A DNA stretch of 13,135 bases from the NCBI GenBank assembly GCA_031284085.1, contig JAITAM010000032.1, positions 1-13,135 of the forward strand, given 5' to 3'. This stretch comes from Spirochaetaceae bacterium. GTDB taxonomy: Bacteria; Spirochaetota; Spirochaetia; Treponematales; Breznakiellaceae. Below the pieces are notes generated by a model. That model saw only the letters and a list, made by a program, of their open reading frames with translations, was not told where the DNA came from and did no database searches. Position 1 is the stretch's first letter. Each line of letters starts with the position of its first letter. This document shows, piece by piece, positions 7,740 to 13,135 of the stretch. A program made the position numbers and the translations under genes.

Positions 7740-9079
7740 AGTTTCTCCAAAAGAGCAGAAAAGTCTGCGGGTATCTTATCGGCAGAGGGCTTTCGTGCAA
7801 GAGCGGCGCTGATACTCTGCGGTATTGGAATAGGACCGGTTAAGGGTTTTACTATTTCGGTAAATTTCGCAGGGTGCGCAGTCGACAACACTACAACCGG
7901 CGCTCCTCCCTCTTGTATCGCTTCATCAGAAGCTTTCCACGCTACCGCAGTATGCGGGTCAAGAAAATACCCTTCCTTTTCATAAACACCGGCAATAGCG
8001 GCACGGGTCTGCTCATCAGAAATAGAAACGCCGCTCATCATGGCGCGCATCTGTTTCAAGGAAAAATGCGCCTTCATACGCTCAAAGTTGCTCGGCGCAC
8101 CAACATCCATAGCATTAGACAGCGTTGTTCGTGAAAGGCGGATTTTGTAAACGCCGTTTGCAAGATAATCCGGCACGGTTCTATTGCTATTGGTTGCCGC
8201 AATAAAACCGGCAATCGGAGCGCCCATCTTATACGCGTATAAGCCCGCAGTAAGGTTGCCGAAGTTGCCGCACGGCACGCAAATCACAGGCTGCGCCACA
8301 CTTTTCCCTTTGTAGCCTGCTGAAAAGCCGGCTTTTCGCGGCGTCTCCGCAATATCTTCGTCGATATTACCGGCGCAGATTTTGCCGGCTGCAAAAGAAT
8401 AATAGATCGTTTGCGGGATAAGACGGGAGATGTTAATGGAATTTGCGGAGGAGAGGGACAGTCTCTTTTTGAGGGAAGCGTCGGCAAATGCGGTTTTTAC
8501 CAAACGCTGGCAGTCGTCGAAACTTCCTTCTACGGCAAGAGCCCGAATATTTCCGCCCAATCCTGAGATTTGCCGCTCTTGCAGCGGGCTAACTCTGCCA
8601 TGTGGGTAAAGCACGGTAACGCTTATGCCTTCAACGCCGAAGAATCCATCTGCAACAGCGCCGCCCGTATCGCCTGAGGTGGCTACCAAAATATGCAAAG
8701 GCTTATCCTCGGAGCGGCGTAAGTAGGCAAAGCTGCGGGCCATGAAGCGTGCGCCGAAATCTTTGAATGCGGCGGTTGGTCCGTGGAAAAGCTCCAAGAT
8801 CAGCCGGTCGCCTGCGGCTACCAAAGTACTCCTAAAAGGGTAGGCGGTTTGCACAATATCTTCCAATACAGGATCAGGTATATCGTCATGGACAAAGAGG
8901 CGTATGGTTTCAAAGGCCAGATCGCAAAAGTTCATTGTTCCCAACGATGAGCGCACCGCATCAGGGTATACTGGCAGTGTTTGTGGTATATACAATCCGC
9001 CGTCAGGAGCAAGTCCTGTCAAAGCAGCCGTAGCGAAGCTCGCCGGATCGGATTTATTTTTGGTACTATAAAAATGCAT
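7736..9079 (-). CDS. thrC: threonine synthase
   Basis: This PLP enzyme converts O-phosphohomoserine to threonine and phosphate. It has 447 residues, a normal length. The N-terminus MHFYSTKN and APDGGLYIP (24-32) are typical. The PLP lysine is K106 in [13 protein letters not shown] (97-109). The block TSGDTGGA (134-141) and the phosphate-binding [13 protein letters not shown] (267-279) follow, then [10 protein letters not shown] (297-306), VGAPSNFER (326-334) and DPHTAVAW (374-381). The ATG at 9079 fits the conserved N-terminus but has no Shine-Dalgarno before it. A possible promoter ends only five bases upstream, which would give a leaderless or nearly leaderless message. It is first in a compact unit with the ychJ-like gene, purF and the Nudix gene. 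Repeats lie just upstream. Confidence 0.96.
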   Translation of the reverse strand: MHFYSTKNKSDPASFATAALTGLAPDGGLYIPQTLPVYPDAVRSSLGTMNFCDLAFETIRLFVHDDIPDPVLEDIVQTAYPFRSTLVAAGDRLILELFHGPTAAFKDFGARFMARSFAYLRRSEDKPLHILVATSGDTGGAVADGFFGVEGISVTVLYPHGRVSPLQERQISGLGGNIRALAVEGSFDDCQRLVKTAFADASLKKRLSLSSANSINISRLIPQTIYYSFAAGKICAGNIDEDIAETPRKAGFSAGYKGKSVAQPVICVPCGNFGNLTAGLYAYKMGAPIAGFIAATNSNRTVPDYLANGVYKIRLSRTTLSNAMDVGAPSNFERMKAHFSLKQMRAMMSGVSISDEQTRAAIAGVYEKEGYFLDPHTAVAWKASDEAIQEGGAPVVVLSTAHPAKFTEIVKPLTGPIPIPQSISAALARKPSADKIPADFSALLEKL

Positions 9080-9084
9080 AATTT

Positions 9085-9114
9085 AGTCTACTACAGTCCA
9101 ACTACTTTATTCAA
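9085..9114 (-). promoter_or_regulatory. possible thrC promoter giving a leaderless transcript
   Basis: On the minus strand TTGAAT (9109-9114) and TAGACT (9085-9090) are separated by 18 bases. Each matches four of six consensus bases. Transcription would begin about at the thrC ATG (9079-9077). This would explain why no Shine-Dalgarno precedes that ATG. Confidence 0.35.
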
Positions 9115-9117
9115 GCA

Positions 9118-9310
9118 CAGGCACAAGCTGTTTCTAAGTGCTCGGTGCTGGTAGGTATCAAGGACAGAGTACGACTCTTCATCTACAAGAAGCGGGATAA
9201 GTGAGAGACCTTCCATACGTATAAGTGAGCAGGCCAGCCTGCTCCAAAGTTCTCGGTACTGGTATCAAAGGTAGAGTACGACTCTAAAGTCTGACAGGTA
9301 CGACCTGTTT
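9118..9310 (+). repeat. two diverged copies of a ~110-bp hairpin-rich repeat
   Basis: Copy one starts at 9118 and copy two at about 9230. Both run hairpin head, CTGTTTCTAAG or CTGCTCCAAAG, then CTCGGT(G/A)CTGGTA, then the hairpin AGAGT-ACG-ACTCT (exact at 9166-9178 and 9273-9285, 107 bases apart). Copy two's head is a 7-bp hairpin GAGCAGG-CCAG-CCTGCTC (9227-9244), and it continues into ACAGGT-ACG-ACCTGT (9294-9308). The element at 4714 is a close relative, and the 105-bp repeats at 12718 are more distant ones (GAGTACGGC in place of AGAGTACGAC). Confidence 0.6.
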
Positions 9311-9445
9311 CATTTCAAGGTTGCACGGTAAATCTGTCCAGAAAAGTTCCTTTAGACCTAGATGACAGCAAAAAAGGTGAATTCGGTTCTTCGCTAACAA
9401 AGAGTCGGTTTTCACTGTCGGCAAAACTGTGGATACGGTTTTAAC

Positions 9446-9483
9446 AAAAAGAAGCTCTTCTTCTTTCTCAAGAAGAGAGCTTC
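9446..9483 (-). terminator. rho-independent terminator after the NYN/CSD gene
   Basis: On the minus strand GAAGCTC...TTCTT pairs with AAGAA...GAGCTTC (9483 to 9451), giving a 12-bp stem with a two-base bulge and a 7-base loop. It is followed directly by TTTTTG (9450-9445). It lies 85 bases after the stop codon at 9569 and insulates thrC from that transcript. Confidence 0.85.
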
Positions 9484-9568
9484 TATACCTTAACATACTG
9501 TAACTTAAATATCCTATAACTACTTAAGAAGCGAAATATAAAACTATCTCTTTATATCAATGTTTATG

Positions 9569-9895
9569 TCAATCTAGTACTGTGATATTCACAGCTTTAT
9601 ATAGAGGCACTCCATACTTTTCAGAACGTTTGCTGTCATAGGCAAGACAAAATTTTACTCTCATTCCTTCAACCAATTCCTCTTTTTTTCTATTTTGCAC
9701 GTCTCTAGCAGAAAAATTATAGTTGTTCCATCCGCGGGTAAAATATTTTTGCTCGCTGCGAATAAAACCAAAATCACGATATGGTCCTACTATTGTTATA
9801 ATGAAAGACTCGCGCTTTCTTTCTGTTTCTTCACGATTCAAGAGTACCGGCTTAATGGTAATATCGCTATCAAAATCGCCAACAGATGCCGGCAT
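9569..9895 (-). pseudogene. cold-shock-like domain, downstream part of the frameshifted NYN gene
   Basis: This frame encodes a C-terminal cold-shock/OB-fold-like nucleic-acid-binding domain. FIITIVGPYRDFGFIRS (31-47) contains an RNP1-like DFGFI. NYNFSARDV (58-66) and EELVEGMRVKFCL (72-84) follow, as in cold-shock domains (F-x-x-x-D-V, then G-x-x-V-x-F). Its ATG (9895-9893) is created only at the junction of a duplicated octamer and has no Shine-Dalgarno. It is therefore unlikely to be a gene in its own right. If one octamer copy is removed, the frame joins the NYN frame after residue 215, with S4 of this frame following A215, to give one 320-residue NYN-CSD protein. The terminator at 9446-9483 follows. 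Confidence 0.75.
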
Positions 9896-10539
9896 GCCGG
9901 CACTGCAAGATTGAATTGCGGGCTTTGGACATTTCTTGATTGAAGTATATCAGAAACAAAAGGATTTTTATCAGTTCTCGATTCAAGCCTTTCATTCATC
10001 AGCCACGCCTTAGTAACAGTGTCAAGAAAGTCCTGATGTGCTTGAGTGTCTGTCTCAGAATTATCCCAGCAAACACCATAAACGGGAATATTAAGTTCTT
10101 TGATCTTGCTGACAAGCGGGACAAAATCAGAATCACCGGTTACTAATACCAGAATATCATACTTTTTATGCAAAGCACCTTCTTGCGCTTCTAGCGCAAG
10201 ATTGACATCAACACCTTTTTCTTGATAAAAACCTTTAGTGTTCTGGCGTAAGGCTGAACGATGAATATTATTTCCTATTCTTGCCTTCATAAGCGCCTCT
10301 TCAAGATGTTTCTCTGACTCTTCGCGTGCTATTCCACCAATGAAAAAATGGATATCGTTGATCTCACATTGATCCATCGATATTTTTAGTTCACTCGATA
10401 TTTCATAGCGAATGAAATCAATAAATTTATCAATATTAAGTGTCTTATACTGTTTATAATAATAATTATACATTATATAGAAATAACGACCATCAAAAAA
10501 AAGACCGATCTTTCTTTTTGCGTTAATATCAATATTCAT
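9838..10539 (-). CDS. NYN (LabA/DUF88-type) nuclease domain protein, truncated by a frameshift
   Basis: The product begins with a NYN domain, the PIN-like fold of predicted metal-dependent RNA nucleases. Likely acidic metal ligands are D16 in IGLFFDGRYF (11-20), D111 in KGVDVNLALEA (108-118), and D136 and D138 in LVTGDSDFVPLV (132-143). The latter block is followed by YGVCWDN (154-160), as in LabA-like proteins. The frame ends after 233 residues, but the last 18 (from C216) are out-of-frame sequence beyond the octamer duplication at 9887-9902. The intact gene would continue into a cold-shock domain and stop at 9571-9569. The start ATG has an excellent AAGGAGG (10548-10554) eight bases upstream and a near-consensus promoter. 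It is a single-gene unit, divergent from dctQM. RNA cleavage guided by an RNA-binding tail is a reasonable guess only. Confidence 0.82.
   Translation of the reverse strand: MNIDINAKRKIGLFFDGRYFYIMYNYYYKQYKTLNIDKFIDFIRYEISSELKISMDQCEINDIHFFIGGIAREESEKHLEEALMKARIGNNIHRSALRQNTKGFYQEKGVDVNLALEAQEGALHKKYDILVLVTGDSDFVPLVSKIKELNIPVYGVCWDNSETDTQAHQDFLDTVTKAWLMNERLESRTDKNPFVSDILQSRNVQSPQFNLAVPACRHLLAILIAILPLSRYS
9887..9902. repeat. tandem palindromic octamer duplication causing a frameshift
   Basis: TGCCGGCA occurs twice in a row. Each copy equals its own reverse complement, so the pair is also a perfect 16-bp palindrome. Eight extra bases shift the reading frame. Deleting one copy gives, on the minus strand, CTT GCA GTG CCG GCA TCT GTT, which joins the NYN and cold-shock frames seamlessly. 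Confidence 0.85.
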
Positions 10540-10547
10540 AACATTAT

Positions 10548-10554
10548 CCTCCTT
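10548..10554 (-). promoter_or_regulatory. ribosome binding site of the NYN gene
   Basis: AAGGAGG on the minus strand lies eight bases before the ATG at 10539-10537. It is complementary to the CCTCC at the end of the 16S gene in this same window. It is the strongest Shine-Dalgarno site in the window. Confidence 0.85.
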
Positions 10555-10639
10555 GTGGATAATAGAGTTAAGTTAGCTGTTTTCTTACAGTATCATAATA
10601 AAAATCTACATAGCACTTTATATAAAAGATATTTTGCAG

Positions 10640-10668
10640 ATTATTTTTCCTTCTCTATCTTATGTCAA
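10640..10668 (-). promoter_or_regulatory. strong sigma-70 promoter of the NYN/CSD gene
   Basis: On the minus strand a perfect TTGACA (10663-10668) is followed after exactly 17 bases by AATAAT (10640-10645), five of six matches to TATAAT. Transcription would start near 10633, leaving a leader of about 95 bases before the ATG at 10539. Confidence 0.8.
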
Positions 10669-10713
10669 AGAACACTAACAAGAGCTTTACCTTCCTATAT
10701 TACACAATAATAG

Positions 10714-10743
10714 TTAGAAATGGGAAAAAAGCAAAGGTATACA
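10714..10743 (+). promoter_or_regulatory. weak candidate promoter for dctQM
   Basis: TTAGAA (10714-10719) and TATACA (10738-10743) are separated by 18 bases. The -10 is reasonable and the -35 is poor (three of six). If used, the transcript leader would contain the hairpin at 10791-10806. Confidence 0.25.
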
Positions 10744-10790
10744 ATCAAGAAATTCGTGCGCCGTACCTAATAAGAATACCGGAACTCAAA

Positions 10791-10813
10791 AACAGGCGCG
10801 CCTGTTGATTTTT
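10791..10813 (+). terminator. palindromic hairpin with T-run in the dctQM leader
   Basis: AACAGGCGCGCCTGTT (10791-10806) is a perfect 16-base palindrome, flanked by A's on the left and GATTTTT (10807-10813) on the right. As RNA it would form a GC-rich hairpin followed by U's, the shape of an intrinsic terminator. It lies about 40 bases before the dctQM start and downstream of any likely promoter. It could be an attenuator, or as DNA a repressor operator; the sequence cannot separate these. Confidence 0.45.
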
Positions 10814-10851
10814 CTGCTTTATCCTTTTATGCTTTTAAGGGAAGGTATACT

Positions 10852-12717
10852 ATGCAAAAATCTATTACCACTCTTGCGAGTCGTATTGAACAGGGTATCT
10901 GTTATTTCTCTTTGATCTGTCTGACTATCTTACCGGTCGCAGAAGCTGTCGCACGTTTCTTTTTTAGAACCGGAGTGCCGAATTCCACAGGGCTTATGAT
11001 ACATATCTTGTTATGGGTAGGACTCGTTTCCGGCATGATATCCACAAAACAGGATAAACATCTTTCTATCGCACTCGTAGAAAACTTTCCCATCTTTAAG
11101 GGCAAAGTAAAACAATACTGTGCGGTTCTCACCAATATCCTGTCAACATTCATCCTCACCATCGTTACATGGAGCGCCGTTGCTTTTGTAAAAATAGCTT
11201 TGTCGCCTTGGCGTCTTATCGGATTTATTCCGGATCAAGTCTTTGCATGTATTATACCGGCAGGCTATGCGGTTATGGCGATACGGTACGCACGAAAAAT
11301 CCCAGTGCATACCAAGCTTCTCGCCGTGGTTACCGTGCTGTCGGCTACAGTCTGTTCCTTTCCCATGATCGCAAAAATCATCTGGGGCTTTGAAACGCCG
11401 GATACTGTGTTCGCCATAACGGATGCCCTCTTTGCCATAAGCTGGCACATCAAAATACCGGTCTGTATTGCCCTCGTTGTAGCGGCTTTTGCCGGAACTC
11501 CTCTTTTTGTGGTCTTGGGAGGTCTGTCCCTCATTCTCATCCATGCGGCAGGCGGCGAAATTGACGTTGTCAGCAATCAGATATATACAACTTTAACTAT
11601 GGACAGCTTTATTCCCATACCGCTGTTTACCTTAACGGGCTTTTTCCTTTCGGAAAGCAAAGCCGGCGAGCGGCTTGTGCTTACCTTTCGCAGCCTTTTT
11701 AGCTTTTTACCGGGCGGCATGATCATTGCAACGGTTGTTATCTGTGCGTTTTTTACATCGTTTACCGGAGCATCCGGCGTAACCATACTTGCTTTAGGCG
11801 GCCTTCTGTATATCGTACTTGCAGACCATGTAAAGTATTCAAAGGCATTCTCCATAGGATTGCTCACTTCTGTCGGCAGTATAGGCTTGCTGTTTCCGCC
11901 GAGCTTGCCCATTATCTTGGTAGGAACCGCTACACAAACCAACATCTTCCATGTATTTTTAGGCGCGCTCTTCCCCGGCATTATTTTAGTGGTAACGGTC
12001 ATTATTTTCGGTATCGTAGCCTCAGTTAAAACCAAGATTCCGGTAAAACCTTTTGCCTTAAAAGAGGTTGCCGGCGCGCTCAAAGCCTCGCTGTGGGAAA
12101 TATTGCTGCCCTTCTTACTCATCGGCGGCTACTTTTCCGGTATCCTCTCCTTAACGGAGATAGGCGCGGCAGCCATGTTTTACATCTTTATTGTAGAAGT
12201 GGTTATTCACCGAGACATACGCCTCAAAGATCTGCCGGACGTTATGGGAAAAGCCGTTCCCATAATAGGAGGCGTTCTTTCCATACTGGCTCTGTCCCAA
12301 GCCCTTTCTTACTATATTGTCGACACGCAAGCCCCGCAGAACTTTGCCCACTGGATGCAGGAAACGATACAATCAAAATACGTGTTTCTTGCCCTGCTTA
12401 ACGTAGCATTGTTGCTAGTCGGCTGTCTTATGGACATCTTTTCGGCGATACTCATTGTGCTTCCGCTTATTGTGCCGCTTGGCGCTGCTTACGGCATCGA
12501 TCCTGTGCATTTAGGTGTAATCTTCATTACCAATCTTGAAGTCGGCTTTTTAACCCCGCCTGTGGGCATGAATCTCTTTTTGTCCGCCTACCGGTTTAAC
12601 AGACCCTTTATTGAAATCTGCCGAGATGTTTTTCCTTTCCTGCTCATTCAGTTGATTGTGGTGCTGCTTATAACCTACGTACCATGGTTTTCAACATTTT
12701 TACCGAGTCTCTTTTAA
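10852..12717 (+). CDS. dctQM: TRAP transporter permease, fused small and large subunits (DctQM)
   Basis: This is the membrane part of a tripartite ATP-independent periplasmic transporter, driven by an ion gradient. It has 621 residues. The first 150 or so form a DctQ-like small subunit with about four membrane segments (near 15-35, 46-64, 88-113, 127-145). A linker with further hydrophobic segments (155-175, 203-232) leads into the DctM large subunit. DctM hallmarks include IPIPLFTLTGFFLSESKAGERL (starting 254), FTGASGVTILALGG (304-317), GSIGLLFPPSLPIILVG (342-358), SLTEIGAAA (433-441), GCLMDIFSAILIVLPLIVP (524-542) and LEVGFLTPPVGMNLFLSAY (562-580). The start ATG has GAAGG six bases upstream. 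QM fusions are known, including in treponemes. The required solute-binding protein (DctP) is not adjacent on either side within the window, so the substrate is unknown. The stop codon is followed at once by 105-bp repeats. Confidence 0.92.
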   Translation: MQKSITTLASRIEQGICYFSLICLTILPVAEAVARFFFRTGVPNSTGLMIHILLWVGLVSGMISTKQDKHLSIALVENFPIFKGKVKQYCAVLTNILSTFILTIVTWSAVAFVKIALSPWRLIGFIPDQVFACIIPAGYAVMAIRYARKIPVHTKLLAVVTVLSATVCSFPMIAKIIWGFETPDTVFAITDALFAISWHIKIPVCIALVVAAFAGTPLFVVLGGLSLILIHAAGGEIDVVSNQIYTTLTMDSFIPIPLFTLTGFFLSESKAGERLVLTFRSLFSFLPGGMIIATVVICAFFTSFTGASGVTILALGGLLYIVLADHVKYSKAFSIGLLTSVGSIGLLFPPSLPIILVGTATQTNIFHVFLGALFPGIILVVTVIIFGIVASVKTKIPVKPFALKEVAGALKASLWEILLPFLLIGGYFSGILSLTEIGAAAMFYIFIVEVVIHRDIRLKDLPDVMGKAVPIIGGVLSILALSQALSYYIVDTQAPQNFAHWMQETIQSKYVFLALLNVALLLVGCLMDIFSAILIVLPLIVPLGAAYGIDPVHLGVIFITNLEVGFLTPPVGMNLFLSAYRFNRPFIEICRDVFPFLLIQLIVVLLITYVPWFSTFLPSLF

Positions 12718-13013
12718 CAGCCGCAGGCTGTTCCAAAGGTTGTTGTATCGGGAATGGAGTACGGCTTTTTGCCTGATAGCAGCAGCCATAGGTTGAGGTC
12801 TCAGGCACGGCCTATTCCAAAGCAGCCGCAGGCTGTTTCAAAGATTGTTGTATCAGAAACGGGGTACGGCTTTTTACCTGATAGCAGCAGCCATAGGCTG
12901 AGGTCTCAGGCACGGCCTGTTTCAAAGCAGCCGCAGGCTGTTCCAAAGGTTGTTGAATCGGGAATAGAGTACGGCTTTTTGCCTGATAGCAGCAGCCATA
13001 GACTGAGGTCTCA
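12718..13013 (+). repeat. 2.8 tandem copies of a 105-bp repeat
   Basis: Units start at 12718, 12823 and 12928, exactly 105 bases apart. Each begins with the hairpin CAGCC-GCA-GGCTG and runs GTT(T/C)CAAAG, TTGTTG, GAGTACGGCTTTTT, GCCTGATAGCAGCAGCCATAG and TGAGGTCTCAGGCACGGCCT. The last copy stops at GAGGTCTCA. Differences among copies are scattered substitutions only. The block begins at the base after the dctQM stop codon. The first 60 or so bases of each unit match the minus-strand repeats at 5111-5235. Because 105 is a multiple of three, one frame stays open through all copies, but it has no start signal. Confidence 0.9.
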
Positions 13014-13045
13014 CATATATACCGTAAAAATAAAAGGAAAGATAA

Positions 13046-13135
13046 ATGGAAATTATAAAGATTATAAGAAACACGCCTACCTGGGTATGGCTGGTATTGT
13101 TATATTTAATTATTTCAGGTATTTCATCCATAAAA
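13046..13135 (+). CDS. small membrane protein, 5' end only
   Basis: The first 30 codons of a gene run off the window end. The ATG (13046) has AAGGA (13034-13038) seven bases upstream. The translation begins MEIIKIIRNTPTWVWLVLLY and continues LIISGISSIK: a short amphipathic start, then a hydrophobic segment at about residues 13-27. The pattern TPxWVW followed by a membrane helix recalls DUF6622-type membrane proteins of unknown function, but 30 residues are too few to be sure. It follows the 105-bp repeats after 32 AT-rich bases. No clear promoter was seen, so read-through from dctQM or initiation within the repeats is possible. Confidence 0.6.
   Translation, partial: MEIIKIIRNTPTWVWLVLLYLIISGISSIK

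Larger units (their letters stand above)
9080..9568. other. 489-base gap upstream of thrC with repeats and a terminator
   Basis: No credible gene is present. The part next to thrC holds a weak promoter. Positions 9118-9310 hold two diverged copies of a roughly 110-bp repeat. Positions 9311-9445 show no feature that I can name. Positions 9446-9483 are a strong minus-strand terminator. The rest, 9484-9568, is AT-rich trailer of the NYN/CSD gene. A 70-codon minus-strand frame in this gap begins inside the terminator side and has no recognisable product. Confidence 0.65.
10540..10851. other. divergent promoter region between the NYN gene and dctQM
   Basis: This 312-base AT-rich gap holds no gene. 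It contains the NYN ribosome-binding site and promoter (minus), a weak candidate promoter for dctQM (plus), the palindromic hairpin at 10791-10806, and the dctQM ribosome-binding site GAAGG (10841-10845). Confidence 0.75.

Noticed and set aside
9284..9496. 70-codon minus-strand frame
   Set aside because: It spans a strong terminator hairpin and repeat sequence, with no ribosome-binding site or recognisable product.
12922..13131. 69-codon minus-strand frame with hydrophobic segment
   Set aside because: It is antisense to the membrane-protein start at 13046, which has a good ribosome-binding site, and ends in repeat DNA.
12718..13135. Open frame through all 105-bp repeats to the window end
   Set aside because: No start signal of its own; the related repeats at 5111-5235 have a 62-bp unit that breaks the frame, so coding is unlikely to be what is conserved.

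Overview
The window reads as chromosomal DNA of a spirochaete, most likely a Treponema. The 16S rRNA has a treponeme-like sequence, and the DctQ-DctM fusion permease, the cysteine-poor MutY and the archaeal-type CMP kinase fit that assignment. No species is claimed.

Layout. Positions 1-1943 hold an rRNA leader, a complete 16S gene and, after a 212-base AT-rich spacer, a tRNA-Ala(UGC). No 23S follows: the next gene, on the opposite strand, ends 125 bases after the tRNA. From 9079 down to 2068 every gene is on the minus strand. thrC, a ychJ-like gene, purF and a Nudix hydrolase gene are tightly packed (ATGA overlap, TAA/GTG junction, 22-base gap). Then comes a 558-base gene-free stretch full of repeats, followed by a CMP-kinase gene, a mutY-like gene and a divergent iron-alcohol-dehydrogenase homologue. 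Upstream of thrC lies another repeat-rich gene-free stretch with a clear minus-strand terminator. That terminator ends the transcript of a NYN-nuclease/cold-shock-domain gene (10539 to 9569), which is split by a frameshift. On the plus strand a fused TRAP permease (dctQM) occupies 10852-12717. It is followed by 2.8 copies of a 105-bp tandem repeat and by the first 30 codons of a small membrane protein.

How the parts relate. thrC, purF, the CMP kinase and the Nudix gene are housekeeping functions (threonine synthesis, nucleotide synthesis and salvage, nucleotide clean-up), and mutY is DNA repair. The TRAP permease would import an organic acid or similar solute, but its periplasmic binding protein is not encoded in the window.

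Four observations stand out. (1) The NYN-CSD gene is broken exactly at a tandem duplication of the self-complementary octamer TGCCGGCA; removing one copy restores a single 320-residue reading frame. (2) The alcohol-dehydrogenase homologue keeps only one of four metal ligands and has lost the glycine-rich cofactor loop, so it is probably a pseudoenzyme. (3) A family of intergenic repeats headed by small hairpins, whose arms change but stay complementary, borders several genes and appears to supply the last eight codons and the stop of the Nudix gene. (4) The 16S gene is not linked to a 23S gene. No wholly new multi-gene system could be demonstrated. The best candidates for something undescribed are the hairpin-headed repeat family and the switchable NYN-CSD gene.
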